The notes: generated from the letters alone by a model not told the origin. A DNA stretch of 64,000 bases from Elmis aenea (GCA_947652605.1 OX393577.1:53282108-53346107); one strand, 5' to 3'. Positions 43,753 to 56,754 are shown, counted from the first letter of the stretch. Translations and numbers: made by a program.

Positions 43753-44400
43753 CAGGGTGATTCAAATTTGAGGGCGACCACGAGAATCTCGCTTATTATA
43801 ATAGCTAGAGTATAGGTTTAAATTTGGCACAGTTGCTAAATTTCGTGCTCAATAATAATCCAAAGGGAAATTGGAAATATCTCAAACGGTATCCGAGAAA
43901 ATTGGGAAAAACTGGAAAATACGATTTTTGAAAATCGTCTATAACTCATCTGGAGTTTGAAATATTTTAAATGTGTTAAAACATTGCTTAAGCAAATTTT
44001 TAAGCCGCATCGGACGGTGGTCACAAATTTTTCCTAGATCGATTCGTTTTTGTTTTATGACAAGCAACTTTATTTTTTCTTATAGGCGCAATTTTTGCTA
44101 TTCACATAGCATTTATTTTTCCGAATCCATTGATGTATCACACATGGTATTTTACTTCTTCTTTCATTGTCAAATTTGAAAAAATACGTTTTTAACAATA
44201 ACAACTATGAATCAGGTTGGCCCGTCGTTGTAGGTTATGTTGTTTCCATGACAACCAATTAACAAACTAAAAGTTTTGAAAGCCTTTACTTGTCACATTA
44301 ATAAATTTGTAAAAATGAACTTTAATAACGAAGAAAAACACGAATTACTTGGCCTAAGAAAAGATTTTTTTTTCGAATTTGTTAAAGCTGTTATATAAAT
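43753..44400. mobile_element. Partial copy of the 19310-20211 fold-back family
   Basis: CAGGGTGATTCAAATTTGAG after TA begins a stretch with GGAAATTGGAAATATCTCAA and TTGATGTATCACACATGGTA, as in the family. The opposite arm is absent. Confidence 0.6.
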
Positions 44401-44570
44401 TCAGTACTTTCTGATAAAAAGGTGTGTAAATCTTTGACAAAAATCGCAAAGCTCGAAAAAGTAATTAAAATTGGGTTGTTTTGAACTGTTTATTGCAGTA
44501 TTAGCTAATAAACATAAATCAATGGTGTAATATACTGACTGTTTAAAAAGCGAATGCGGTTACATATATA

Positions 44571-45393
44571 CGGGGTGATTCAGTTTAAGTGTCGCACCCT
44601 TATAACTTTGTTATTTTAAGAAGAAACCTCTATAAACCGTATGTTTTGTAAATCCGAGGAAATTCTCTATCAAATGCGGTGAAAATGTGTTTTCTACGAT
44701 GAAACATTCTAGACTGGCGATAGTCAATATTTTTGTTTAAATTACATAGAATACCTACTTTTTAATCGATTTTGATAGGGAATTAAATTCCAAAACATAA
44801 AGTGCAGTATAAAAATAAACACAACGGAAAAATGAGTTTAAAAATTAGAAGTATTTATTTATCTTCACAAAATCGTTGTATTTGACTAAACAATACACTA
44901 TCGCTGTAGTAATTAACAGTTTACAACTTGTCTTAACTTAACTTAAATACACACTCACAGAAGCAAATTGATATAAAGTCCGTTTTCTACAAAACAATGG
45001 TAAAAGGTCGAAAGATTAATAATAAAAACGTTATAAATTGTCAATTACTACAGCGATCGTGTTTTGTTTAGTCAAGTACGATTTCGTGAAAAATTAATTT
45101 TGAAACTCATTTTTCTCAAAAATTTGCCTAGCGTGGTGCGTGCTTATTTTTTAAAATGCACTATAGGATTTAGAATTTCATTCTCTATCAGAATCAATAA
45201 AAAAAAGTATACCATGTAATTTAAAAAAAAAGACTCGCCAGTCTGACATATCTCATCGTAAGTAGAAAAAACATGTGAACGTCATTTGATAAAGAATTTA
45301 CTGGGATTTACAATGATATAAGGTTTATAGGGGTTTCCTTTTAAAATAACATACGTAGGTACAAGGGGGCGACATTTAAACTGAATCACCCGG
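44571..45393. mobile_element. Fold-back element with CGGGGTGATTCAG ends
   Basis: CGGGGTGATTCAGTTTAAGT (44571) is mirrored by the right end closing ATCACCCGG (45393), with TA outside both. The arms are about 370 bp. The flanks 44534-44568 and 45396-45432 are themselves inverse copies (CTGTTTAAAAAGCGAATGC), so it sits inside an older short palindrome. Confidence 0.8.
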
Positions 45394-45492
45394 TATATGC
45401 GTTACTGCATTCGCTTTTTTAAACAGTCAGTAATCTAAAATAACAAAACAAACACGCAAAATTGTTTGTGTTAAAAAAAATACTATAGCAAA

Positions 45493-46947
45493 CAGGGATG
45501 GAATAACGTTTTAAATCGTTACGTTATTGTATAACGTTATTTATTAAAGTATTTGTTTTCGTTACATAACGTTATAAATAACATTAAAAAAATGAATTGT
45601 TATGTTATATAACGTTATATAACGTTACATAAATTATGATATACAGGTTGTTTCTTAAATAATGCGAAAAAATTCGGAAGGCGATTCCTTATTGAAAATA
45701 AAGTGGGGTCTTTTATATTACAATTTTTTCTTAGACGTCTCCTTTCGGAGTTACATCCCCCTAAAGGGGAGCGATAAAATTAGGTTTTTATTTTATTTCT
45801 CAAATTTGGATAAATGTAGGAGAATGATATTTGGTAGATGTTTTATACTTTCCCATAGTGTATTATTTTCAATCATCTTCCACCTTCATAGGGGGCTGAG
45901 AAGTGCGACCCCTGTTGGTTTTTTAATCAGAACTTTTTGGTAAGTTGAAATTTTGCAAATTTTTTTTTGTTAGTTTGATTTTATTTAGAACCTTTTTTTA
46001 TTCTTTAGTTTTTCTCATAAATCTTGCAGTTTTGAGTAAAAAATTAAATGAGTGAATATGATGTTTATGTTTATATTGGGTAGAATTGACGTGCGTTTTA
46101 GCGTTGTCGCCGCGTAAACGTCAAAATGAATTACACCCTTCACTTCTATCTAGTATCGTTTAATATTGGAATATTTGATGGTTCATGTTCATTCATATAA
46201 TTTTTTACTCGAAAACTGTAGTTTTGACGAGAACAGTTAAAGAATAAAAAAAACTTCTAAATTAATCAAGTTTTTAAAGAAAATTTAAAATTGCTAGATT
46301 TCAACCCACCAAGTCCTGATAAAAAAACCAACAGGGGTCGCACTTTTCAGCCCCCTGTGAAGGTGGCAGATGATCGAAAATATTACTGTGGGAAACCTTT
46401 TTATAAGTATAAATCTCCCACATTTATCCAAATTTGGAAAATAAAATAAAAACCCAATTTTACCGATCCCCTTTAGGGGGGTGTAACTCCGAAAGGAGAC
46501 CCTAAAGAAAAAAAAATATGAAAGACCCCTCTTAATTTTCGTTTAAGTATCACCTCCCGAATTTTTTCGCATTATTTAAGAAACATGCTGTATAAACATA
46601 TTTTTTATTTGTAGCTCTGAAATTATTTTTGGGATCTGTAAACGTAAATTTAAAAAATAGTAGGTACCTACAAAATTACGTTGAGGTGGATATATTTTAT
46701 TTTCATTTTAATTTTTAATTTCTAATATACAAACAAAATATTATATCTTCAGAAAATAAAAAGATCACCATATAAAAATTTAATTTATAGAGAATAACGA
46801 TACAAAATAACTTTTAACGAAACGTTATCGGTTATTATAACGTTATATAACGTTATAAAAATATCGTTACGTTATTGTATAAAAAAATATAGTTGAATCG
46901 TTATTATAACGTTATCGGGTATCGTTACGTTACGTTTTCCATCCCTG
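45493..46947. mobile_element. hAT-type element with 8-bp duplication, hosting a fold-back element
   Basis: CAGGGATGGAATAACGTTTT and its inverse closing CCATCCCTG are flanked by ATAGCAAA (45485-45492 and 46948-46955). The ends are rich in ATAACGTTAT. The element at 45644-46590 is inserted inside. Confidence 0.85.
45644..46590. mobile_element. Fold-back element inserted in a hAT element
   Basis: CAGGTTGTTTCTTAAATAAT is mirrored by the right end (TTAAGAAACATGCTG), both next to TA. The arms, about 400 bp, contain CCCCCTAAAGGGG. A related arm is at 40500-40900. Confidence 0.8.
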
Positions 46948-47982
46948 ATAGCAAATAATTGGCTTGTACGTAACACGAATGTAATAAATTGGACATATTA
47001 TATTATTGTGGCTTGATAATTAAATTTCACATTGACAAATTGATTTTGGTTTACAAAGAATTTAAAGTGATTACATAAATACAAGCATTATCACCAAATC
47101 ATGGATGATATGAAGTTAATTTTGTTATTAATACTGCTACGAACATTTTTGATTAGGGAAAATAGCATAGTTTGAAGCGCCTGGTATTGTTATATTTTTA
47201 TTTTTTGACTGTCGAGAATAATTTAATTTTGCCATGAAAATAGAAGAGACGGTAGTTCGTTAAATCGTTCGATATATCCATATTTGGAGAGTTACTTAAA
47301 TAAATTTATATAGAGTAGCTTAATATGGAACTTTTTAAAGAAATTTTTGGTGAAACCTACATTGTTTTTAAACATTACAGTTTTTATGATATAAGTAAGT
47401 AATTTTATGATATAGGTAACAATTTTTTTTTGCAAATGTTTTTTATGCCATTTTAAGATAAAATTTGTTTTTTGTGTTCATTTGTGACCACTTAACGATT
47501 AAATTAAGAAGGTAGACTAAAAACAATTTACAACCTTCGTCAAGAAAATACATGATCTTTACTATCAGTTAAGATAAAAGTGGCAAATTTTAATGCTAAA
47601 TAATATTATTTGTTTTTTACAAGGGCAAAAACGCATATTTTTTCAAGATAATAACATTTTTTTAAATTTGTTTTGAGATATTTGAAGCAAACGCTAACGT
47701 TTCAGATTTATGTTCAGATTTTCAATTTTTTTTAAGGGCAAGACAAAAAATCTTGTTTGTTCTAGAAAATCGCGTTTCATAACATCATAACATGACCTCA
47801 ACAATTTTCATGCAGGCTATGCTATGTTAGTAATCCTAGTTTTATTTGATTTTTTATGTTTGCTGCCAACTGTGAAAAGTACACCTTAGAAAGAGAGGTA
47901 CATATTTCCATTTCATTCGATCGGCTTCACTTTCCACTCTTTGGGAAGATAGGGAATGCGCGATATATGTTTATTACATATA

Positions 47983-48007
47983 TGACCTGACCTGACCTGA
48001 CCTGACC
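47983..48007. repeat. TGACC tandem repeat
   Basis: Five exact TGACC units, followed by variant units (GAACC, TAACA, TGACC). The rest of 46956-48135 is AT-rich with no recognisable feature. Confidence 0.8.
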
Positions 48008-48135
48008 GAACCTAACATGACCTCAAAAATAAAAATGTTCACAGATTTTTCTATTTCTTAGAACAAATTTCATTATATTAATAGTCTTTATTAATTATGT
48101 ATAGTGTTTTTTTAAGTTTTATAGCAAACTAATTA

Positions 48136-48355
48136 TCGGGTGATCGAAATTGATGCCAAGGGTGTTAGGAACTTTATTCGAATGGTTGGTAATCCATAGG
48201 GGGAAACCAGTGGCTTGGGAACCATACACAAAATGACAGGTCAACCTAAACGTCACAGAAAACGAACCTAGTTTTACACTGTGATACCAACAAAAACTTG
48301 GTTATTTTATTTTCGGTCTGAAGTTAGCGGGCATCAATCATTGTTGATCACCCGA
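48136..48355. mobile_element. Short TA-flanked MITE, TCGGGTGATC ends
   Basis: TCGGGTGATCGAAATTGATG at the left and its imperfect inverse ending GATCACCCGA at the right, with TA outside each end. About 220 bp, non-coding. Confidence 0.65.
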
Positions 48356-48675
48356 TATTTTTTCTTCTCATGTATATGGAAGTTGTCATTTTCTCACTGC
48401 CTACTCTACATGAAAGTTTTACTTTCGTTTCTCGTTAAAATCAAATTGTAAAATTTACGATTTTTTTTAGCTTAAACTCATAATAAACTAAAATTGCGTT
48501 AATATTCTTATGAAATAATGTAATCTTAAAGTAGCATTTTGTATAAAAGCCTAAGAATGGTAGAAAAATTAATATTAAATATATTTCGTTTGCAGGTTAT
48601 AATTTTATTTATGTCAATGTCAGTGTGGTGGTGTCGCTATGGAAATGAAATTATTAATAAAAACTTTATACATAA

Positions 48676-49006
48676 CTAGGCGATTTACCCGGCGTTGCAC
48701 GGGTGATTACAATTCTCTTTTATCAATCACAGACTACTCGCGCTCCGCGCTCGCGCCCTGCGGACGTTCTCAGACGTTCAATTAGAGACTACTCCCGCTC
48801 CGCGCTCGCGCTCGGCGGACATTTCCGGCCGTTCCCGGGCATTTCCGGCCGTTCTTTATACGACGTTTGATCCGTCAGGTTCTAAATAGTAACTGTGCAA
48901 AATTTGGTCCCGATCGGTCAACGGACCTAGGATTCTATAGCGAACAAACAAACAAACAAACAAACAAACAAACAAACACACAAACAAGCTCTTTTATATA
49001 TACAGA
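48676..49006 (-). mobile_element. Helitron-like non-autonomous element
   Basis: Read on the minus strand it starts A|TCTGTATATATAAAAGAG, continues with a GTTT tandem repeat, and ends in a hairpin (48687-48704, ACCCG paired with CGGGT) ten or so bases before CTAG|T. 5' TC, 3' hairpin plus CTAG and insertion between A and T are the Helitron hallmarks. A second copy is at 54663-55191. Confidence 0.75.
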
Positions 49007-49051
49007 TAAAGATAATTATTATTGTCATTTGCTTAGTTTAAGTCATTGCTG

Positions 49052-49344
49052 CAGAGTCGGTAAAAAAAATTCGACTCCGACTCCTGATAATTTTAGTAGG
49101 TCGACTCCGACTCCGACAAAATTAAATACTAAGACATTTTATGGTGTGTGTAATATAAAAAAGATAAATAAATATAAAGAAACGATTTAAAATTTGAGTT
49201 TAAATTTTGCGGCAAAGGACCACCTCGCAATTTTTCGTTGTACTCCGGAGTCGGAGTCGGAGCCGGTACATTTTTTTCGACTCCGACTCCACTGACCAGA
49301 AATTCCTTCTAAACTCCGAATCCGACTCCGACCCCACAGCTCTG
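49052..49344. mobile_element. hAT-like element rich in GACTCC units
   Basis: The left end CAGAGTCGG and right end CCACAGCTCTG are roughly inverse, with many GACTCCGACTCC units between. No convincing 8-bp duplication was found. Confidence 0.5.
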
Positions 49345-50872
49345 GTTTAAATTAACGTTCGTTCTATAATATAATTTTAATTTTGTAGAAAAAATTTACG
49401 ACTTAGATGAAATCAGTTTTTTTCGTTCGTGAGATTCGCTCACTCGCCGCTTCGCGGCTCGTGAATAAATTTCACCTCACGAAAAAAACTGGACTTTTAT
49501 CTCTTTTTGTAAAATATACTATTTATAGCAATTATTGTTTTTTATAGCAAAACATTTGTTTTACAGCAATTGCACTTTTTTATAGATAGTAGATACAAAA
49601 ATGTAGAAAAAATATTAATATTTTCCGAGCATTTAATTTGTACTCGTATTATAAAAACAGAGGTTTCTTGGTCTTTTAATTTCACCTAGTTTAGGAACTA
49701 AACGCCCAAACAGTTTCTATTCTTTGTATTGAGATAATAGGTGGCTGTATCGTTACCATCGCAGGCGATAAAACGTTGATTAATAGTGTGATAGCATCAA
49801 CTATGGATTTTATGACTAAAAATAATAGCGTGTTGTTGGAAATTTTCTTTTAATACATATTTATAAAGTTTTTCCATTAAGAACGGCGGCTATGAAAATC
49901 GGTACACGCTACGAACGTCTTAGAAAATCTATAAGAATAACGGAGTTTTTCCTTATTGATTCGAATTGTCCGAGAATAGACACTCCCGCATCTTGGTATG
50001 AAACAAAGAATGCTATAATTAGAAATTCGTTGACGGGAATCCGTGATTGCAATTCTGTTTCGCGTCTGGACCCCACGCGGTATTCATTGAGCTATATATA
50101 AACACCCCGTACATTGACTGATGCTAAAAATATTATGTTGAGCTTTACGATGAGTGGTAATATAATTTTTCAATATATTAAAAGGTTGCATCTCTATTGA
50201 GGATGGATTGTTGGGGTATTACGAAATACGGGCTGAAGAATTTAATATGTACTTACTTGGATTTGTGAAAAATGAAATCAACGGCATAAAATTTTGAAAT
50301 ATTTAAATTATAAATATCTCGCGTGGAATATTAATTTTAAATTATTAAAATAAAATTTTGTAAATATGAGGCAGTTAAGCCTTTTTTGTTGAATCGCCTT
50401 AAAGTAACTTTTAAGCCAAAGTCGCTGAACAGTGTTTTTATCACTTGAAGTAAAGCTTTTATTTTAGGGATCAGTATAAATTTTTAAACGTCGTTTTATT
50501 ATGAACATTTTTCCTTAACCATTTTGCTCTGTAATATACTCGACTATCATACCAAAGTGTACCTAAGGGTATAGTCGACAGGGGTACTGTGTAAAAGTTT
50601 TGTTTGGGAAGATATACACTTAAACGATAATTCTGAAATAGATGTAGGTACATAGAGTGTCTACAAAAGACTGGCATATCAAAACTTTGTTTACTGTTGA
50701 TGATACAGAGCTGTTATTTTAATAGATCGCCAGTAAAGAATTTTTATATTTCTACAACTTGGTTCTGTTGTTTAATTTTATCTTGGGTATTATGAAGGCT
50801 GTTTTTGACATTTATTGTAATTGTAAGACACACAGAAGCAGCTACAATTTTTTATTAGAAATTCATGTAGAG
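49345..50872. other. Intron or intergenic sequence without assigned feature
   Basis: A roughly 210-bp block at 49886-50114 with moderate GC and a 69-codon frame looks like repeat DNA and is followed by ACACCCCGTA, a possible transposon end. The inverse pair AAATCAGTTTTTTTCG / CGAAAAAAACTGGACTTT at about 49409-49490 brackets CTCACTCGCCGC. No gene was recognised. Confidence 0.35.
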
Positions 50873-51056
50873 CAGTGCCGGATTTACATATAAGCTACAC
50901 AAGCTATAGCTTAGGGCCCCCACTTTCTTGGGGGCCCCAAAAAAATTGTCTTTATATATATTTGGCATATTTGGCACTGACATATAATATCTGGACTTAT
51001 AAAGGGCCCAATATCTCAAATAGCTTAGGGCCTTATCAAGTCTAAATCCGGCCCTG
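50873..51056. mobile_element. hAT-type MITE with 8-bp duplication
   Basis: CAGTGCCGGATTTACATATA and the right end AATCCGGCCCTG are inverse-like and flanked by ATGTAGAG (50865-50872 and 51057-51064). The interior has paired GGGCCC-rich arms. A fragment of the same family lies at 52820-52860. Confidence 0.85.
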
Positions 51057-51129
51057 ATGTAGAGAAACGAAGGGTTACTAGTTATAAATGCAGTAAACTT
51101 GAAACAACTCAGTATAGTTAATGGATTAT

Positions 51130-52820
51130 AAAGATATTGTTAGTATCAAAACGATATTTGTTGTATAAAAACGTAAAATCCAAGTAATTTTTTTAACTTT
51201 TAAGCAAATCCGTGTATTCTTTTGTATTTTATAAGTGTTCATTGTGCTATTGTAAAGATGGCTAAATTTGAACCCTTTGAAAAGTTTAGTATATAATAAA
51301 AACGTTGCGGCTGCTGCACAATTTGCTTCAAAAACGACGTGTAGTTGTTTAATAATTGCAAAAATCACTTGTTTACGAAATAATGGCAAACTTTGATAAG
51401 GAAATTTTTACAAAATTAGCCATATCTCGGTTATTTTTTGCAGAAAATGTATAATACTACCTATTTTTGAAAAGCTAAAACATTCTCTTTCTTATAAAGT
51501 CATGGCCAACTAGGGTTTCTATTTAAAAAATACAAGTTTACTTCATATCTCGAAAGTTAAGGTCTCCAAAAAAATTTAATTTTGTTTTTAATTAAGCATA
51601 AAATCTGTTTAAAAAACCTTAATAACATTTTGTTCCTTTTTAATAAATAAAGAAGTTATACTTGGTAAATTTTCAAAATTGATGAAATTTCATTTTTCGT
51701 CTACCGGGTGTAACTGAAATCAGGCTCACCCCCTTTTTTTCTTTAGTTTTGAATTTAGACAAATGAAATTTTAGAATGTAACATTTGCAAAAAACTGGAT
51801 TATTTGAACATAGGTACACTTTTGTTTCACTTCCGGTTTCGCCGGAAATGGCCATAACTTTGTTATTTTAAATGGAACACCCTGTATATTTTTACATTTT
51901 TGGAAAGAGGAAACGATTTTGGATACAACTGTACCATTTTGGTTAATTTTTATAACCTCAAATAATTTATTGACAAAAATTAAATTTTTTATTAAGTGTG
52001 CCGTGACCCGCATAAACTGAATTTTATTATGTCGAAAAGTGTCAGAAAAACGGTTTTGTAAATTTTAATTGACATTTGGGCTGCTTTAATAGACCTTAAA
52101 TGTTGCGAAATTGTTTTTTTTGGCAAAAAATCAATTTTTTTAAATGGAACGATAGTGGCGCATGCGGTTATTTAAATAGAGTATTTTCTGGCGAATTCAA
52201 CAATACCAATAACTTGGTATTTTTATTAGGAGCAGGCATTAAAAATTTCAAATAATAAAGATATCCTAATAATCATAGTTGACTATGCCAAATGGCAACA
52301 AAACAAATGATTTTTTTGTGTTTTTTTACAAAACCGTTTTTCGGACACTTGTTGACAAAATAAAATTTAATTCATGCGTTAATTTATGGGGGTCACGGGT
52401 CACGGCACACATAATAGAAAATTAAATTTCTGTCAAAATATTATTTGAGGTTATAAAAATTAACCAAAATGGTACAGTTGTATCCAAAATCGTTTCCTCT
52501 TTCCAAAAATGTAAAAATATACAGGGTGTTCCATTTAAAATAACAAAGTTATGGTCATTGCCAGCGAAACCGGAAGTGAAACAAAAGTGTACCCATGTTC
52601 AAATAATCCAGTTTTTTTGCAAATATTACATGTCTAAAATTTCATTTGTTTAAATTCAAAACTAAAGAAAAAAAAGGGGGTGAGCCTGATTTCAGTTACA
52701 CCCGTATAGTGTCAAAATGGATAGCGATGTAAAAATGTGATTACATAGGCGTTATTTTCTCAAAAAAATAGCTCAAGAGAGCGTTATCAGATTTTTGCTA
52801 ACTATTACAGTAACCGACAG
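51130..52820. mobile_element. 4553-5707-family copy split by a fold-back element
   Basis: 51130-51703 and 52705-52820 together match the right-hand half of the 4553-5707 family (AAATTTCATTTTTCGTCT, then GTGTCAAAATGGATAGCG). The break coincides with a TA occupied by the element at 51704-52704. Confidence 0.6.
51704..52704. mobile_element. Fold-back element with CGGGTGTAACTG ends
   Basis: The left end CCGGGTGTAACTGAAATCAG is mirrored by the right end CAGTTACACCCG, with TA outside both. Each arm also contains an internal CAGGGTG/CACCCTG terminus (51878-51884 and 52522-52528), so each arm looks like a smaller element of about 180 bp plus further sequence. Confidence 0.8.
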
Positions 52821-53490
52821 TGCCGCATTTACACTTTTGGGGGCCCTAAGCCCCAAAAAATCAGATCAAGTCAGTACATAGTAAAGAAGATTGCTTCAAA
52901 CGCTTATATCCGCTAATCAAATTTATGAATATTATGTTAATTTTTCCTAAAAAAGTCATTTTAATTAAATAAAAATAACACATATAATAGAAATTAAGAA
53001 CAGGTACAACACCGATTTCCCGGTAACTGATAGTCCGGACAAAATTACGAGAGGAAAAAGGCATATTTTTATAATAGTTTTTACATTCAGGAACGTAAAC
53101 CTTAACCCGTCGTTTCTAAATTTGTACACATATTTAATTGTAAAATTATCTTTTTTTTATCATAACTAAGAATTGTTTGACTCCGCGAATAAAATTTTTC
53201 GTGTCAATATAATTCCTATGAGTTTGCAAAATGCTGTTAACACTAGTCATATACTTGTCTAGATCTACATACTTCTTTAAAAATATGTCAAACATATCTA
53301 ATACATATTTATGTCTAAATAGCTATCCGTCCAAAATTAGCTTACCGCAAATGAATATAAAAAAACCGCAACAGGCCATCTTCGTGTTTATCTTTTCACA
53401 GTGTATGTTCGAACAAACTTGTCCATGGGATCCACATCTGATTCTGTTTTATTATATTTAATTATTATTTTTGTGGTTTCTTCTTGTCAA

Positions 53491-54627
53491 TAGGGTTGGG
53501 CGATATATCGATAAATATCGATATAATTTTGTCAATATATCGTCGATGGAAAGCAATTTTGCTGTAAACGCCAAAACTACAACTTTACAGGAGAGGAAAA
53601 AAACCATTTAAAATTTGGAAAAATAATTAATCTACTTTAAATAATGGTTTTATCAAAAAAAAATCCAAGGAAAGTAGGGGTCAAATAATGAAATGAATAT
53701 TATTAGAACAAGAAAAATCTTCCATAATTATAAATTAATGGCGTTTGGTCTTAATATTTTTTATTGTTTGATTATACAAATTAAAGTTGGGTTGAGCACC
53801 TTCTAAATCATTTATTGTATAAATAGATGTGGTGACAAACACCCTTACTTAACACATACGGTCACGTCAATTGCACGTTGCATACGCAAAGAACAATTAT
53901 GACGTATCACAACCCCAAAACAATCTATCTTTAGTAATTCGAATTGTATTAACGTTATAAATACAGTATAACTAGATCTAGGCAAATGCTTTAAAAACGA
54001 TATGTTGTTTAATTGCATCCGTATAAATCGCTGTTACAAACCAAATATTCTAAAAAGGTAACCTAATGTACGTGGTAACCGGCATGACTTTAAATACTTG
54101 GGCGGCATAAATGCTGTATACGCCATCTTTAAACTAATAGGTGCTGTAAACGAAATCTCTTTTAAAGTTACGACAGCGTGAATGCTATACGCCAACATTA
54201 GAAAAAAAAAAGCGATTGTCATGGCTTGTACCGCATAATTTCTTTAAATTTGAATAAAATAACAGTACTTTTCAATTAGCGTTCAGTGTTTATTTTTTGT
54301 CCTATATTTTTGAAATATAGACCATCCGACGCAGAAAAAAAAAACTAAGAAAAATGATTAATACATTTTTTTTGCATAGTTTGGCGTTTACAGCAAAATT
54401 GCTTTCCATCGAATCAATATTTCGATATCGGATGTCGATATATCGTTATCGACATACCAATATTCGATATCATTCGATTGTTCTTAATATTTCTTGGTAT
54501 CGACAACGAAAATGAGGGCGACGAGCCTTTATTTTTAGGTCAACAGCCTCTTTTTACAGTTTTTTAGTAAAACTCTCAGTTCTCCTGTCCTTTATCAAAA
54601 TATCGATATCGATATCGCCCACCCCTA
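53491..54627. mobile_element. hAT-type element, long member of the ATATCGAT family
   Basis: TAGGGTTGGGCGATATATCG and TCGCCCACCCCTA are flanked by CTTGTCAA (53483-53490) and CTTGTCAC (54628-54635), seven of eight matching. An inner inverted repeat (GGAAAGCAATTTTGCTGTAA, near 53547 and 54390) is also present. No transposase frame. Confidence 0.75.
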
Positions 54628-54662
54628 CTTGTCACCTTCAGAAATCTCACCAGTTTCATGTG

Positions 54663-55191
54663 TCTATATATATAAAAGAACTTGTTTGTGTGTTTGTTTG
54701 TTTGTTTGTTTGTTTGTTCGCTATACAATCCTAGGTCCGTTGACCGATCGGGACCAAATTTTGCACAGTTACTATTTAGGACCTTGCAGATCTAACGCCA
54801 AACTTTAAGTACAAGCACATATTACCAATTTAAAAAAAAAAATTACTTGGACGGGATTCGATCTTACGTCAGCAAATACTTGGTCATAACACGATACGGC
54901 GCGGTGTATTTCACAAGTAAAGATTGTTTTGTATACAATTAGTAATAAATGTACATGAAGTATTATTTTTATTAGTGCCTTTTTAATTGAAACAAGACGA
55001 ACGAAAATAAATTTGAGTTATTATTAAATTTTTAAGCAATAAATAGTTATTTTTTAAGGAATTATAAGAAAATGAAAAGATGATTGATCAGAGTATGTCA
55101 TTTGTGTATGATTTGGAATTATTGGGCTTATTGAAGTTAAAACAGTAATTAAAATTGTAATCGCCCGTGCAACGCCGGGTAAACCATCTTG
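54663..55191 (+). mobile_element. Helitron-like non-autonomous element, second copy
   Basis: It starts TCTATATATATAAAAGAACT, continues with a GTTT tandem repeat and CCTAGGTCCGTTGACCGATC, and ends in a hairpin (55163-55180, CCCG with CGGG) followed by a mutated CTTG|T. It is the inverse-oriented relative of 48676-49006, with a different middle. Confidence 0.65.
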
Positions 55192-56754
55192 TAGTTGATA
55201 AAAGCTTTACAGTTTTTTCCCTTTTTGGCAAAATACGCCCATATAGCGTCGTCTTGATAGCCAAATTTAGTGAAACAGAAGTCTCTTCCATGTGAATCTA
55301 CTAATTAATAATATGTTTTCTGGTACTGTAATAAGCAATGTTAAATTCTTCTCTGTCAAATCTTTTGCAAGTTCGAGAATCGTGAAAAAATTATCGTTGA
55401 TCACATTTCTCCCTGATTTATCTAACCCCTTTATCATTTCTAAATCGATTCGTTTGTTTTGATTGCGTTCTCGCTGGTCACCTGTTTTACCACTGTACTG
55501 GCAATTGTAAACGTATGAAGTTTGACTATCGCAGGATGCCCAAATCTTTATACCATATATTCCTGGCTAAGCCAATGGCATCACCTACTATGCGCTAGAC
55601 TCTAGCGGCTAGAGCTATAGAGACATTGAACCAGAGTCTAATCCAATAATACATTGTCAAGTTAACAAGTTTCTTATTTTCATTTTTTCTTTGTATACAG
55701 TGGCGGTAAATAAAGTGAGGCGGTAAATAAAATGCGACTCTGGTAACCGAGATACCCCGTAAAACATTCGAATTTGGTCCACCCTGTATTATGAAACCAA
55801 TAACACTAATCAGAATTAGTAATCACAATAACGTTTCGACAAAAACATTTTTATTACTGAGCAGACAACAAAAACGGTTTAATTTTTTCACTGGATTCTT
55901 TCTATTGACGTTTTTAGGAACTTTGTTGTCGTGAGCAGAGGAAAATCTTGTAACTCTGATGAGCGTGAAAGCTTCACATTCTCTTTGAATCTGAATCATA
56001 ATCACTGAATTCACGGTTTATTTGCGTGTGGATTTTGCCCATATTGAAGCTTAATTTGAACAAGGTGTACTAGGTAACATTTTCTATCAAGTTTGGAATG
56101 TAAATATGTGCTGGTGTGTTTATAAGTATATAAATGAAATTGATAGTTGGGTATCCACGGTAGATTTCAAGTAGTTTAACTAAATATAGTTGTGTAAACT
56201 GTAAACATTTGCTGTAAAATAAATTGTATCATCCACCGAGATTTTAGAGTAAATAAGAAAATAAAGCACAGGTTGGAAACAAACATTAATTTGACGTTGT
56301 TGTATGTTATAGTTCAACAATAGTTGGGGTAATTTTATGTAAAATTACGATGTTGTAGCGTGTTAGCTGAATGTTTGTTTAGCGTCTCGGTGGCAGTGAC
56401 TTTGGACTTGTACCAAGGGCATGCTTCTGTATTTCCGGTTGGTTGATGGGTTAATGCAGACAAGATGCATGACTGTACAAACACATGTTCAGCACACTAA
56501 CGTTTTTCGGGGCCACGACTATTTTTAACTGCACCGAGAATACAGCAGACGTACTTACTTATTCGTTTATTCACATGCTGCGGCTACATTCTACGTGCTT
56601 TACGATTATGTGTATCCGTTTCAATTAACGGTAACGCTCAGACATTAAAAAAAAATAAATAAAAATTTAAACCTGCTTTACTAACAAACTTCACCCCTTG
56701 TTGAAATTTTGATTTGATTGAATATACAACATGATTGAAATTATTGTACACCTA
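55192..56754. other. Intron or intergenic region with one transposon end
   Basis: 55735-55790 matches the right end of the 4553-5707 family (ATTCGAATTTGGTCCACCCTG region). The remainder includes unique-looking sequence around 56380-56600 with somewhat higher GC. No exon was recognised on either strand. Confidence 0.35.

Noticed and set aside
47101..47175. A second signal-peptide-like first exon (MDDMKLILLLILLRTFL)
   Set aside because: The frame stops after 24 codons without a usable donor, and nothing upstream looks like a promoter.
47983..48007. A CRISPR array or regulatory repeat
   Set aside because: It is a simple 5-bp tandem repeat without spacers in an animal genome.
49892..50101. A 69-codon plus-strand frame
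   Set aside because: Moderate GC and an adjacent ACACCCCGTA suggest repeat DNA; no motif, splice signals or signal peptide were seen.
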